A stretch of 45,380 nt of DNA from Comamonadaceae bacterium CG12_big_fil_rev_8_21_14_0_65_59_15 (GTDB taxonomy: Bacteria; Pseudomonadota; Gammaproteobacteria; Burkholderiales; Burkholderiaceae_C): contig PCUV01000006.1 of assembly GCA_002786915.1 (NCBI GenBank), positions 1-45,380 of the forward strand, in the 5' to 3' direction. Positions 15,952 to 24,966 of this stretch are shown here, in pieces. The translations under genes were made by a program, and so were the position numbers. Numbering within the stretch: the stretch's first letter is position 1; every line of letters begins with the position of its first letter. The notes under the pieces were generated by a model. The model ran no database searches. It saw only the letters and a program-made list of their open reading frames with translations, and had not been told where the DNA came from.

Positions 15952-16331
15952 ATGACAGATAGGTTGGCGAGTGTGCACGCCGCCGCCAAAAGCACCGACG
16001 TGATCGACCACCTGATGGCAGAACTGATCGACCGCTTTGGCAAACTTCTCGCTCAGGGGCAAACGCTTGGTGGACACGCGCCGCCTGCGCGTGCTGTGCC
16101 AGCCCTACGGCGTCGTCAAGGTGGACGCCACGTCCACCATCATCAGCATCAGCATCACGTTCAAGAATAATCCGCCCATTGATGCGATCAAGATCATTGC
16201 CCTGATCCAGAAAACCAAGCACATCAAACTCGCGGGCGCGAAAAACTGCACATCGAATGCGCCCTGCCAGAAGCCAGGAAACGCTCGCAAATGGTGCGTG
16301 ACGTGCTACGACATTTAGGGCAACCGGTGAC
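15952..16331 (+). pseudogene. mfd: frameshifted C-terminal fragment of transcription-repair coupling factor (mfd remnant)
   Basis: Translation of the plus strand gives RLAS..STDVIDHLMAELIDRFGKL up to about 16065. A frame change follows, then LVDTRRLRVLCQPYGVVKVD and ITFKNNPPIDAIKIIALIQK to about 16237. A second frame change leads to EKLHIECALPEARKRSQMVR, ending near LRHLGQPV. Read together this is the conserved last 120 or so residues of Mfd (TRCF C-terminal domain). No helicase or RNA-polymerase-binding part is present upstream, so this is an orphan tail with two frameshifts. A short duplication of ATCAGC (16142-16153) adds a small in-frame insertion. It is presumably a decayed duplicate, with an intact mfd elsewhere. 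Confidence 0.8.
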
Positions 16332-16355
16332 CACTTCAGCCAATAAGACAGGAAC

Positions 16356-17255
16356 CTAACCGGCTGCGCCGAGTTGTGAAAAATGCGCCTTCAAAAATGC
16401 GATCAATGAACGCACCTTGGGTGAAACGTGCTTGCGCGTCGGATAGACCGCATAAATGCCAATGTCGCGCGCCTGAAATTGCGGCAGCAGCTCGACCAAC
16501 GCCCCGCTGGCCACGTCTGAACCCACCAAAAAATCGGGTTGCAGAATGATGCCCTGCCCGGCCAGCGCGGCGGCACGGCAGGTGTCGCCGTTGTTGGTAT
16601 GGAAACACGGGTTGGTTTTGACGCTCACAGGCCCCTGCGGCCCCTGAAAGTGCCATTCGTCGCGGGTGGAAAAATAGCTGTACGCAATCACCGCGTGGCT
16701 GGCCAGTTCATCCGGATGCTGGGGCACACCATGCGACTGTAGGTACTGCGGTGCGCCGCATAACAGCAAGCGCGTGGTCGCCAGCCGAGTGCTCACCAGC
16801 GTCGAGCTTTCCAGCGAGGCAATGCGTATGGCCACGTCAAAACCTTCTTCCACCAGGTCCACCAGGCGATCGGCCAGTGTCACCTCCAGTTTCACCTTGG
16901 GGTGTTGCCGCAAAAAGTCGCCCCACAGCGGCGCCAGATGCAGCACGCCAAAGGTAAAGGGTGCGTTCACCCGTAGCAGCCCGCTGGCGGCGTCGTTGCG
17001 TGACGTGATTTCGTCTTCGGCCTCGGCCAATTCGGCCAGCAGCTCTTTGCTGCGCGCATAAAAAAGCTGGCCTTCGTCGGTGAGCGACAAGCGCCGCGTG
17101 GTGCGCTGCAACAGGCGCACGCCCAGGCGCGTCTCCAACTCCACCACGTAGCGCGACACAGCGGCTTTGGACAGTTCCAGCGCGTCGGCGGCCTTGACGA
17201 AGCTGCCCGCCTCCACCACGGCGTTAAACGTTTGCATTTCAAGAAAACGATCCAT
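16356..17255 (-). CDS. LysR-type transcriptional regulator
   Basis: 299 residues with the N-terminal winged helix (FNAVVEAGSFVKAADALELSKAAVSRYVVELETRLGVRLL, given here only as its position, residues 10-50) and a LysR substrate-binding domain. The typical RTTRRLSLTDEG linker start is present. The ATG at 17255 gives the standard MDRFLEMQTF start; the open frame continues upstream but lies in an AT-rich promoter region. It is divergent from doxX and the dioxygenase gene, and by the usual LysR logic it is the likely regulator of that pair. Confidence 0.9.
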   Translation of the reverse strand: MDRFLEMQTFNAVVEAGSFVKAADALELSKAAVSRYVVELETRLGVRLLQRTTRRLSLTDEGQLFYARSKELLAELAEAEDEITSRNDAASGLLRVNAPFTFGVLHLAPLWGDFLRQHPKVKLEVTLADRLVDLVEEGFDVAIRIASLESSTLVSTRLATTRLLLCGAPQYLQSHGVPQHPDELASHAVIAYSYFSTRDEWHFQGPQGPVSVKTNPCFHTNNGDTCRAAALAGQGIILQPDFLVGSDVASGALVELLPQFQARDIGIYAVYPTRKHVSPKVRSLIAFLKAHFSQLGAAG

Positions 17256-17390
17256 TGTTGCGATATATAAAACAATTAATATGATTTTTGCTAGTTTATC
17301 TTTTAATTTGATTCCAATAAAGTTCCTCCCTGTGCACTGCGGGGCGGTGCGCAAGCGTTTCACCTCTCTTCAATTTTCAAAGGAACCCCT
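17256..17390. promoter_or_regulatory. AT-rich divergent promoter region of LysR and doxX
   Basis: A 135-base gap, markedly AT-rich at 17262-17325, between divergently oriented genes. A LysR-box (T-N11-A) is expected here, but I cannot single one out. An AAAGGA ribosome-binding site precedes the doxX ATG at 17391. Confidence 0.45.
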
Positions 17391-17801
17391 ATGTCAACCA
17401 CTCTTCAAAATGGTCTCACGCTGATCGGCCGCCTGCTCTTTGTCGCGTTGTTTTTGCCCGCTGGCATCGGCAAGCTGACCGGTTTTGCCGGCACCGTGGG
17501 CTACATTTCTTCGGTCGGGCTGCCACTGCCCGCCGTGGGTGCAGCGCTGGCGCTGACGGTAGAAATCGTCGGCAGCCTGGCGCTGCTGGCCGGGTTCCAG
17601 ACGCGCATTGCTGCCTTGGTCTTGGCGGCGTTCACGCTGGTGGCCAGCGTTTTCTTCCACAATTACTGGGGTGCGGCCGCAGCCCAGGCTTTTGTGCAGC
17701 AACTGCTGTTTTTCAAGAACATCGCCGTGGTCGGTGGCCTGCTGGTGCTGGCCGCGCAGGGTGCCGGCGGCTGGAGCCTGGAAAACCGTCGTCAGAGCTG
17801 A
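17391..17801 (+). CDS. DoxX family membrane protein
   Basis: 136 residues with four predicted membrane helices. The DoxX signature is visible in LLFVALFLPAGIGKLTGFAGTV near the start and in the ALLAGFQTRIAALVLAAFTL region. DoxX-family proteins are small quinone-linked or redox-associated membrane proteins of poorly defined function. It lies 18 bases upstream of the dioxygenase gene, with which it is probably co-transcribed, and is divergent from a LysR regulator. This three-gene group is common in proteobacteria. Confidence 0.88.
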   Translation: MSTTLQNGLTLIGRLLFVALFLPAGIGKLTGFAGTVGYISSVGLPLPAVGAALALTVEIVGSLALLAGFQTRIAALVLAAFTLVASVFFHNYWGAAAAQAFVQQLLFFKNIAVVGGLLVLAAQGAGGWSLENRRQS

Positions 17802-17819
17802 TCAGCAAAGGAATGCACC

Positions 17820-18611
17820 ATGACCCACACTGCCCACGCGCCGGTTTTTTTCATCTCGCATGGTGCACCCACCTTTGCGACCGAACCAGGGAAACTCGGT
17901 GCGCAACTGCAAGCCATCGGCCGGCAATTGACCGGCATCCGGGCGGTGCTGGTGGTTTCGCCCCACTGGCAAACGCGCGGCGTGGAAGTCATGACCACCG
18001 CCCAACCCGACACCGTGCATGACTTTGGTGGTTTTCCGGCCGAACTGTATGCGCTGTGCTACCCGGCGCCCGGGCATCCCGATCTTGCCAGGGAAGCGGC
18101 ACAGCGGCTGACGCAAGCGGGTTTTACGGCGCGGTTGCAAGCGCAGCGCGGACTGGATCACGGCGCCTGGGTGCCGCTGTACCACTTGCTGCCACAGGCC
18201 CAGGTTCCGGTTTTTCAGGTGTCGATGCCGCTTGATCTGGACACCCGCCAGGCGCTACAGATGGGGCTGGCACTGGCCGCCTTACGCACGCAAGGGGTGG
18301 TGATCGTCGGCTCGGGCAGCATGACGCACAACCTGTATGAAGTGCGTGAACCGGGTGCACAGCCACTGCCTTATGTGCAGGAATTCACCACCTGGGTCCG
18401 TACCGCAGTGGCCACACACGGCATTGCGCATCTGGCGAACTACCGCGTCGAGGCACCGCATGCGCAACGCGCGCACCCGAGCGAAGAACACTTTTTGCCG
18501 CTGCTGGTGGCGTTGGGCGCAACGCATGACGCCGACCCGCTGCGTGTGCTCGAAGGCGACATTACCCACGGGGTGTTGTCGATGGAGTCGTATGTGTGGG
18601 GGCTGGCGTAA
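17820..18611 (+). CDS. extradiol ring-cleavage dioxygenase, DODA/YgiD (LigB-like) family
   Basis: 263 residues, full length for the class III extradiol dioxygenase DODA group. Candidate metal-binding and catalytic histidines are in FISHGAPTF, VSPHWQTRG, VHDFGGFP and LDHGAWVPLYHL. Family members open catechol-type rings such as DOPA with non-haem Fe(II) or Zn. The natural substrate is unknown here. It is the second gene of the doxX pair, and its stop abuts the stop of a convergent LysR gene. Confidence 0.88.
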   Translation: MTHTAHAPVFFISHGAPTFATEPGKLGAQLQAIGRQLTGIRAVLVVSPHWQTRGVEVMTTAQPDTVHDFGGFPAELYALCYPAPGHPDLAREAAQRLTQAGFTARLQAQRGLDHGAWVPLYHLLPQAQVPVFQVSMPLDLDTRQALQMGLALAALRTQGVVIVGSGSMTHNLYEVREPGAQPLPYVQEFTTWVRTAVATHGIAHLANYRVEAPHAQRAHPSEEHFLPLLVALGATHDADPLRVLEGDITHGVLSMESYVWGLA

Positions 18612-19574
18612 TCAGACCGCCAGCGGTCGGCCCTCGGCCTGGGCTTCGCCGAGCAACCACTGGCGAAACGCCTGCACCACCGGGCGGTTGGCGGTGGCTT
18701 TGGGCGTGACCAGGTAGTACGCATACTGCTGCGCCACTGCTATATCAAACGGAGCTACCAAGCGCCCCTGCGCCAGGGCGTTGGCCACCAAAGGCTTGGA
18801 GGCTAGGGCCACCCCCAGCCCGTCGAGTGCGGCCACATAGACCATGCCTGAATCGCTGAAATGCGGACCGGCCTGCGGATTGGGGTGGGTCAAGCCCGCC
18901 AGCCTGAACCACTCTTCCCAGCGCGGCCCCGCCCACTCGTCGGCCGTGTCGTCGTGCAAAAGCACCTGTTGCGCCATGTCGGCGGGTTGGCAGAGCGGAT
19001 GCTCGCCTTCAATCAGTTTGGGGCTGCACACAGCGATGTAGTCCGAACCAAACATGCGGTCCACCTGGTAGCCCGGATAGTCGCCATGACCAAAGCGGAT
19101 CACCACCATCGAATCTTCTTCGCGCAAATCCACTGCGTCAAACGACGCCGTGCTATCTGCCGGATAGCCGTCAATGGCGCTCAATGCGCGCATCACCTGC
19201 AAATTTAGCGTTGGCTTCGACTGTGCAAACCCGCGCAGGCGAGGCACCAGCCAACGCGTGGCAAAAGACGGTGGCAGCAGCACGATTAGACGGCCTTGCT
19301 GTGGCTTGGTCACGGCGCTTTCCACCGCTGCGGCAAAGCATTCCAGCCCCTCGCGCACCTTGGGCAACATGGCTTCGCCCTGCTGCGTAAGCTCCAGCGA
19401 ACGCGTCAACCGCACAAACAGCTCTTGATTCAGGTAGTCTTCCAGCGTCTTGATCTGGTGGCTGATGGCCGTGGGCGTGACCGACAGCTCTTGCGCCGCG
19501 TTCTTGAAGCTCAGGTGCCGCGCCGCCGCTTCAAAAGCACGCAGCGAACTCAGTGGAGGCAGCCGGTAGGACAT
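18612..19574 (-). CDS. LysR-type regulator, GcvA-like
   Basis: 320 residues. LPPLSSLRAFEAAARHLSFK at residues 5-24 is the hallmark N-terminus of the GcvA subgroup, followed by AAQELSVTPTAISHQIK and a substrate-binding domain. The ATG at 19574 is chosen because it starts this domain; the frame upstream is antisense to a small ORF. It is divergent from two tiny genes that may be its targets (inference). Confidence 0.9.
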   Translation of the reverse strand: MSYRLPPLSSLRAFEAAARHLSFKNAAQELSVTPTAISHQIKTLEDYLNQELFVRLTRSLELTQQGEAMLPKVREGLECFAAAVESAVTKPQQGRLIVLLPPSFATRWLVPRLRGFAQSKPTLNLQVMRALSAIDGYPADSTASFDAVDLREEDSMVVIRFGHGDYPGYQVDRMFGSDYIAVCSPKLIEGEHPLCQPADMAQQVLLHDDTADEWAGPRWEEWFRLAGLTHPNPQAGPHFSDSGMVYVAALDGLGVALASKPLVANALAQGRLVAPFDIAVAQQYAYYLVTPKATANRPVVQAFRQWLLGEAQAEGRPLAV

Positions 19575-19688
19575 GGATGAGTTTTTGTCGTCTGTTGCAT
19601 GAGAAAGGATCGTTTGCCGCAGTGCAGCACGCGCATTATCGTTGCGCCATGCCTTCACGAGAGGCAGCAACTGAAAGGAAACTCCATC

Positions 19689-19880
19689 ATGAAACACGAA
19701 TACATCTACGACTACGCCGACATTGATGCCTATATCCGCCAGGCCAATCAATTGCGCTCGCAGGCACTGGCACAGATGCTGGCCAACGGCTGGGCTGCGC
19801 TCAAGCGGTCTTGCCAAAATTTGGCATCGGGCTCTGCACGGGTTCACGCAGCTCACAACGGCCACAGACTTGCTGCCTGA
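19689..19880 (+). CDS. small protein, 63 aa (DUF1127-like context, unassigned)
   Basis: ATG with a good AAAGGAA ribosome-binding site about 10 bases upstream. The product is mostly helical, starting MKHEYIYDYADIDAYIRQA and continuing LRSQALAQMLANGWAALKRS. It resembles small proteins found beside GcvA-like regulators and has a DUF1127-like amphipathic helix, but I cannot assign a family with confidence. The last 15 residues (ARVHAAHNGHRLAA) look unrelated to such proteins, perhaps from a frameshift. Confidence 0.6.
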   Translation: MKHEYIYDYADIDAYIRQANQLRSQALAQMLANGWAALKRSCQNLASGSARVHAAHNGHRLAA

Positions 19881-19913
19881 GCTGGATTTTTGTTCATTCA
19901 TCAAGGAGTTGTC

Positions 19914-20105
19914 ATGAAAACCGCTTTTCATCTGATCAATCTGGTGGTTGGCATTGGCTGCGTGTGGGTGGGCTTCGGTAACCTCGAAAACCTGCCCAAC
20001 AGCCTGGGCAGCGCCATTGCTGGTGCGCTGGCCATAGCGGCCGGCGGCATCTGCCTGTGGCTGTCGGCCGAGTCCACCGACAGCGCGCAAGTCAGCCCGG
20101 TCTAA
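19914..20105 (+). CDS. small two-helix membrane protein, 63 aa
   Basis: ATG at 19914 preceded by AAGGAG. Two hydrophobic segments (about 5-22 and 33-52, SAIAGALAIAAGGICLWLSA) and a short polar C-tail. No known family recognised. It follows the 63-residue ORF by 33 bases and may be in the same transcript. Confidence 0.6.
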   Translation: MKTAFHLINLVVGIGCVWVGFGNLENLPNSLGSAIAGALAIAAGGICLWLSAESTDSAQVSPV

Positions 20106-20180
20106 AGACAGCCGCACCGCGCGGCGCGTATCGGCAGGTCAGGCCTTTGGCTACCCGATGCGGCATTAAACTGCCGCTCC

Positions 20181-20948
20181 ATGTGCCTGATTGCCTGGAA
20201 CTGGTGCCCCGATCGCCCTGAGCAGTTGCTGCTGATTGCCAACCGCGACGAATTTCGCGCCCGACCCGCGCGGGCTTTGGGCTGGTGGAGCGACGGCCAT
20301 GTCTTGGCCGGACGCGACCTGCAAGCCGGGGGGACCTGGCTGGGGGTGCACCGATCAGGGCGTCTGGCCGCACTCACCAATTTCAGAAGCACCACGCCGC
20401 CACGCACCGATGCGCCGTCGCGCGGTGAACTGGTTGCAGCATTTTTGCGCTCTGGCCTCAGTGGCGCACAGTTTTTGGCATCCATCGTCGGCCAGATCGA
20501 CCGCTACAACCCCTTCAACCTGTTGGTGTTTGACGGCCAGCAGTTGCTGGGGCTGGAAAGCCGCCACCGGCGCATCGTGCCCATGGTGCCTGGCGTGGGC
20601 GCGGTGTCCAACGCCGACTTTCACACCCCCTGGCCGAAACTGGTGCGCTGGCGCGACGCACTGACGAATCTGTCGCCAGAAAACCTGGCCAGCGACTCGG
20701 ATGTATTGCCCCTGCTACAAGACACGACCGTCGCTCCAGACGCGCAGTTGCCCAACACCGGTATCAGCCCGGAATTTGAGCGCGCCCTGTCGGCACCCTT
20801 TGTGACACTGCCCCACTACGGCACCCGCGCCAGCAGCGTGGTGCGCCTGGGGCACGAGCAAGGCAGTTTCATGGAGCTTGGCTACCCCGACGCCACCCCT
20901 GCCTCGGCGCAGGCAGGTCAAGTCACGTGGACATTCGCTGGCGCCTGA
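20181..20948 (+). CDS. NRDE family protein (TANGO2-like)
   Basis: 255 residues. It starts MCLIAWNW, so Cys2 becomes the N-terminal residue if Met is removed, and carries the name-giving NRDE motif in LLIANRDEFRARP (about 18-30). GGTWLGVHRSGRLAALTNFR is the second conserved block. The family has an Ntn-hydrolase-like fold, and its eukaryotic member TANGO2 is linked to haem or lipid handling. Bacterial function is not established. Confidence 0.88.
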   Translation: MCLIAWNWCPDRPEQLLLIANRDEFRARPARALGWWSDGHVLAGRDLQAGGTWLGVHRSGRLAALTNFRSTTPPRTDAPSRGELVAAFLRSGLSGAQFLASIVGQIDRYNPFNLLVFDGQQLLGLESRHRRIVPMVPGVGAVSNADFHTPWPKLVRWRDALTNLSPENLASDSDVLPLLQDTTVAPDAQLPNTGISPEFERALSAPFVTLPHYGTRASSVVRLGHEQGSFMELGYPDATPASAQAGQVTWTFAGA

Positions 20949-20982
20949 ACCCATTCACCATGCCTGTGGGAAACTTCGGGCC

Positions 20983-21597
20983 ATGGAATTGAACCTGTTG
21001 CTGACCGCTCTGACGCTGGCGATGGCACTGTCACTGCGCCCGTGGCGGCTGCTGGCTGGTGGCACCCGGTTGACGCCCATTTTGGCCACGCTGACATTGC
21101 TGCCCTGGCTGTGGGCCTTGCCCAGCCTGCACAAAATGCCGCTGCAGTTGCAAGGCTCTGGCGCGTGCCTGGTGCTGCTGATGCTGGGCTGGCCGCTGGC
21201 CGTGCCGGTGCTGTGCGCGGTGGGCGTGCTGGCGGCGTTGATCTCGCCCATGTCTTGGACTACCGCGCTGGATTTGACCGTCTGGCTCGGCCTGGTGCCG
21301 GCCACGCTGGCGTTGCTGCTGGGCGCGGCCATTCGCCGCTGGGTGGGCTTGCATCTGTTTGTTTATGTGCTGGGGCGCTCGTTTATAGGCACCGCTTTGT
21401 GCGTGTTTACTGCGGCCTTGCTGGCGCAGGCCAGCGGCCACACCTTGCCCGGTGTCGATGACAGCCTGAGTACCATTGCCCATTGGCTGATCGCCTGGGG
21501 CGACGCCTTTCTGACCGGCATGGCGACCGCCATATTGGTGGCCTACAAGCCCGACTGGCTGGCCACCTGGTCAGACCGACTTTATCTGACAAAATAA
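20983..21597 (+). CDS. polytopic membrane protein, CbiM/COG3235-like
   Basis: 204 residues, about six membrane helices. The C-terminal block HWLIAWGDAFLTGMATAILVAYKP resembles the 'WGDAFLTGM' ending of small CbiM-like energy-coupling factor permease relatives (COG3235). No cobalt or nickel transport partner and no riboswitch is adjacent, so transport of a metal is not supported beyond that similarity. The ATG at 20983 avoids overlap with the NRDE gene. Confidence 0.7.
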   Translation: MELNLLLTALTLAMALSLRPWRLLAGGTRLTPILATLTLLPWLWALPSLHKMPLQLQGSGACLVLLMLGWPLAVPVLCAVGVLAALISPMSWTTALDLTVWLGLVPATLALLLGAAIRRWVGLHLFVYVLGRSFIGTALCVFTAALLAQASGHTLPGVDDSLSTIAHWLIAWGDAFLTGMATAILVAYKPDWLATWSDRLYLTK

Positions 21598-21645
21598 GCC
21601 TCTAGCACTTGTCAATCAAGCGCTGGTAGCTATCATTATTAAATC
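21598..21645. repeat. dispersed Comamonadaceae-type repeat (copy A)
   Basis: GCCTCTAGCACTTGTCAATC followed by AAGCGCTGGTAGCTATCATT. It is the clearest copy of the family, with the inverted AGCACTT/AAGCGCT pair and the TAGCTATCA end. It fills the gap before serB. Confidence 0.8.
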
Positions 21646-21647
21646 AC

Positions 21648-22388
21648 ATGATTCCTGTTGAAATCGCCCCGGGCCTGACTGTTGCCGGTATGCCCGTGCC
21701 GCAACGCCTGCGTGACTACAAACTGATCGCGTTCGACATGGACTCCACGCTGATCAACATCGAATGCGTCGATGAAATTGCCGACGCGGTGGGCAAAAAA
21801 GCCGAGGTGGCCGCCATCACCGAAGCGGCGATGCGCGGCGACATTGCCGACTACAAGGAAAGCCTGCGCCAGCGCGTGGCGCTCTTGCGGGGCGTAACAC
21901 TGGCGCAAATGGACCAGATTTACCACGACCGTTTGCAACTCAACCCCGGCGCGGCCGCACTGGTGGCCGCTTGCAAACAGGCCGGGCTGAAAGTGCTGCT
22001 GGTCTCGGGCGGCTTTACCCACTTTACCGACCGCATCCGCGACCGGCTGGGCATCGACGACACGCGCGCCAATGTGCTGGAAGTAGCCGACGGTGCCCTC
22101 ACCGGCCGACTGGTGCACCAACCCTGGGGCGACATCTGCGACGGGGCTGAAAAACGCACCATGCTGCTGCAAATGTGCGACACGCTGGGCATCAACCTCA
22201 AGCAAACCATCGCCATGGGCGACGGCGCCAATGACCTGCCGATGATGAGTGTGGCGGGCGTGTCGGTGGCCTACCATGCCAAGCCCGCAGTGCGCGAATT
22301 TGCCAATGTATCGATCGAGTCTGGTGGGCTGGATCGGTTGTTGCAGGTGCTGCAGGTGACCCCGACCGTCCATTCGCATGATGCCTGA
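21648..22388 (+). CDS. serB: phosphoserine phosphatase
   Basis: Final step of serine synthesis. HAD-superfamily protein of 246 residues. The nucleophile D30 is in FDMDSTLINIECVDE. Motif II is LVSGGFTHF, and motif IV is MGDGANDLPMM. A single SerB domain is present without an N-terminal ACT domain. The start ATG lies directly after a dispersed repeat and has no obvious Shine-Dalgarno sequence, so a downstream start at the M in AGMPVPQ is possible. Convergent with the defence operon. Confidence 0.93.
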   Translation: MIPVEIAPGLTVAGMPVPQRLRDYKLIAFDMDSTLINIECVDEIADAVGKKAEVAAITEAAMRGDIADYKESLRQRVALLRGVTLAQMDQIYHDRLQLNPGAAALVAACKQAGLKVLLVSGGFTHFTDRIRDRLGIDDTRANVLEVADGALTGRLVHQPWGDICDGAEKRTMLLQMCDTLGINLKQTIAMGDGANDLPMMSVAGVSVAYHAKPAVREFANVSIESGGLDRLLQVLQVTPTVHSHDA

Positions 22389-22425
22389 TGCGCTCAGTAG
22401 TCAATCTCTACGGTGCGGTAGCCAG

Positions 22426-24966
22426 TCAGTTCTTCGCCACCACGGTGTCGTACAGGCCGATCTGTGCCAAACCCTGGTGGCTTTCCAGCCCGGTGTAGCG
22501 CAGCGATGCGTCTTCATAACGTCTGAAGGCAAACACCGACTGGTTCATCTGCTCGGTGTTGAACACCTTGAGCTGCACCAGCAGGTGAAAGTCTTGCACC
22601 GTTAAACCGGTCACGGTCAAAAACAGCTCGGGCTCCAGCTTGGTGATGACATCTTGCAGGGTGTTTTCCCGAAAATCCGTCAGGTACATGAACGCCGGAA
22701 TGCGGGTGGCGAACTTGATCAACTTTTCTTGTACCAGTTTGCGTTTGGACTTGTATTCCTTTTCCTCAGCAGAAAGCTCTTTCTTCTCTTTTGCGGATAG
22801 CTCGCCTTCTTTGGCCTTGGTTTTGAGCGCTTTAACCTGCTCGCTTTTGTTGATGATGGTCTCAATCACGTTGTCGCCTAAAGCGCGCCAGCCTTCAATG
22901 CGCTCCACAGCCGCCATGGCATCCGGGCTGTCCATGATGCGGCGCAGCGTGCCGTTGTCCACATTCACCAGCAGCGCACTTTCCCACTTGCGCGCCAGCA
23001 GCGTGGCCGATGTGCCTGCCATGGCAATGTCCAGAATGCCGCCCGCATCAATCTGCGTCATGTGCGCGCCGTCAAACGCCAGCACCGGCAAAAAGGCCAC
23101 CAGGTCGCGCACCGCATTTTCTGGGTTGGACTCGTTCGGCTGCAATCCGATGCCGTATTCCGACAACTGGCGCAGCGCCCGTGTGGGGGCAAAGTCAAAC
23201 ACAAAGCACACGGGTTTCAGGATGTCTTCCTCCAGCGGGTTGTCGCCGTTGGGGTTTTTGATGACCCACGGCGACTGCACCCGAAACGCCGCCTGAAAGT
23301 AAGTCTCGGGTGACTTCAGGTTGCGCAGCATCAGCATGGACGACCAGGGTGCCACTGTCACGCCGGTGGTCAGCTTGCCGCAGCTCAGCGTGATGGTTTT
23401 GCTGTCAAACCCGCTGCCCATGGCTTTGCGCACTGGCGGCAGAGCTTCCAGACCGATGCCAGCCGTGGGACCTGCGGCCACCACCACCGTGTAATCGTGC
23501 CAAAACGTGTTGTGCCGCTCGGCCAGCAAGTTGGCCATGGCATGGCACGCAGCCACGTTGGGCAAAAACCAGAACGAATGCTGCAAATACGGCAGCAGCC
23601 GTGTATCTGAATACGGAAACGGCGGGCGCGTGCCCACTTTCAGCAACTCGGCCGACTGCGCCGCGTAGCCACCACGAATGATGTCCAACCACTTTTGCAC
23701 ATCGCTCTGGTGCTTGAACGCAGCCGCCGCACCATTGCCTTTGGCCTCAAAAAAAGCGTTCAGGTCAAACTCATCAAACTCGCCGCCGCTGGCCACCGCC
23801 AGCGACTCGTCGGGCATTTGGTAGGTGAGCAGCCGCATTTGCGGCAAGGCGGCATACGGGTTGCGCTGGCTGGGGTGATCTGTGGCAAACGCTGCTTTGG
23901 CACGCTGCTCGTCGGTGTAAGTCCAGTTGAAAATTTGCTCTTCAATGAACTCGCCTGTGGCCAGCGCCTTGAACGGCGTGCCTGACAGGTACAAATAAGC
24001 GCGCGTGGTGATGGGCAAAAAATCGGCTTCACGTTCAGACAGTACGCCCAGGTCTTCGTTCACGCCCGCCAACGCACCGGCGTATTCCAGCTTGGTTTCT
24101 TTTTGCGCCACGCTGTCGTCTTCGCCCTCAAACAGCTCTTTGGCGGTGTCGCGCCAGGCGCCAAAGTGGTATTCATCAAACACCACCAGGTCCCAATTCA
24201 CCGTGTGCAGCCATTCGTTGCGCGGCTTGATGTTGCCCGCAGCGTCGTGCCCCAGCAGGTCTTGAAACGAGCCGAAATACACCACCGGTTTGAGCTTGTC
24301 GGTCTGCGATGGGTCACCCTCTGAAGTGCGCGACAGGTATTGCCAGCCGTCAAAGTCGGTGTGGTTTTCCAGGTCGGTCTTCCAGGCATCTTCCACCGCC
24401 GGTTTGAAGGTCAGCACCAGCACACGTTTGGCATGGAGCTTTTTGGCCAATTGGTAGGTGGTGAAGGTTTTGCCAAAGCGCATCTTGGCGTTCCACAGAA
24501 AGCGCGGTGCAGCGTTGGCATCCTCGGCCCAGATGGATTGGTAGTAGTCAAACGTCTTGTTGACTGCATCCAACTGCTCGGCGCGCAGGCCAAAGGTTTC
24601 ATGGTGCGTGCCGCTAAAGCGTTGGCCACTGCGCAGCTCGGCCAGCACCGTGTGCACATCGGCCACGCTGCAGCGCACCCATTCCAGTTGGGTGTTCTCG
24701 AACCCTTTTCTGACCAGTGCGGCGCGTACTTCATGGTCGGTAAAGATTGAGCCATCGTCGCGCCCGGCGTTTTCATCAAGTTCAATGGTGAAGTTTTGAA
24801 TGGCCGCTGTTTTGAGCTGCTCGGCCACGCGCTGGCGCACATCGCGCGTGGTTTGCCCCACTTTGAGCAAACCGGCGTGCGCTGCATCGGCGATGGCATA
24901 GGCGTAAATACGGGGCCGAAGCTCTGGCTTGGGCGCCAGCACTTCGTCAATGCTGGGCTTATTCAT
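22426..24966 (-). CDS. GIY-YIG/T5orf172-type nuclease fused to SF2 DEAD-like helicase (restriction subunit)
   Basis: 846 residues. The N-terminal region (about 20-55: RIYAYAIADAAHAGLLKVGQT...RQR) resembles the T5orf172/MUG113 branch of GIY-YIG nucleases. An SF2 helicase core follows: Walker A AKMRFGKT (about 160-167), Walker B DEYH (264-267), motif III LSGTP and a late RVQSPW. A basic coiled segment (SAKEKKELSAEEKEYKSKRK) lies near the C-terminus. The ATG at 24966 overlaps the DUF1016 stop as ATGAATAA, so translation is coupled. It is the last gene of the defence operon and the probable translocating and cutting subunit paired with the two methylase-like proteins. No HsdR PD-(D/E)XK nuclease is seen. 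Confidence 0.85.
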   Translation of the reverse strand: MNKPSIDEVLAPKPELRPRIYAYAIADAAHAGLLKVGQTTRDVRQRVAEQLKTAAIQNFTIELDENAGRDDGSIFTDHEVRAALVRKGFENTQLEWVRCSVADVHTVLAELRSGQRFSGTHHETFGLRAEQLDAVNKTFDYYQSIWAEDANAAPRFLWNAKMRFGKTFTTYQLAKKLHAKRVLVLTFKPAVEDAWKTDLENHTDFDGWQYLSRTSEGDPSQTDKLKPVVYFGSFQDLLGHDAAGNIKPRNEWLHTVNWDLVVFDEYHFGAWRDTAKELFEGEDDSVAQKETKLEYAGALAGVNEDLGVLSEREADFLPITTRAYLYLSGTPFKALATGEFIEEQIFNWTYTDEQRAKAAFATDHPSQRNPYAALPQMRLLTYQMPDESLAVASGGEFDEFDLNAFFEAKGNGAAAAFKHQSDVQKWLDIIRGGYAAQSAELLKVGTRPPFPYSDTRLLPYLQHSFWFLPNVAACHAMANLLAERHNTFWHDYTVVVAAGPTAGIGLEALPPVRKAMGSGFDSKTITLSCGKLTTGVTVAPWSSMLMLRNLKSPETYFQAAFRVQSPWVIKNPNGDNPLEEDILKPVCFVFDFAPTRALRQLSEYGIGLQPNESNPENAVRDLVAFLPVLAFDGAHMTQIDAGGILDIAMAGTSATLLARKWESALLVNVDNGTLRRIMDSPDAMAAVERIEGWRALGDNVIETIINKSEQVKALKTKAKEGELSAKEKKELSAEEKEYKSKRKLVQEKLIKFATRIPAFMYLTDFRENTLQDVITKLEPELFLTVTGLTVQDFHLLVQLKVFNTEQMNQSVFAFRRYEDASLRYTGLESHQGLAQIGLYDTVVAKN

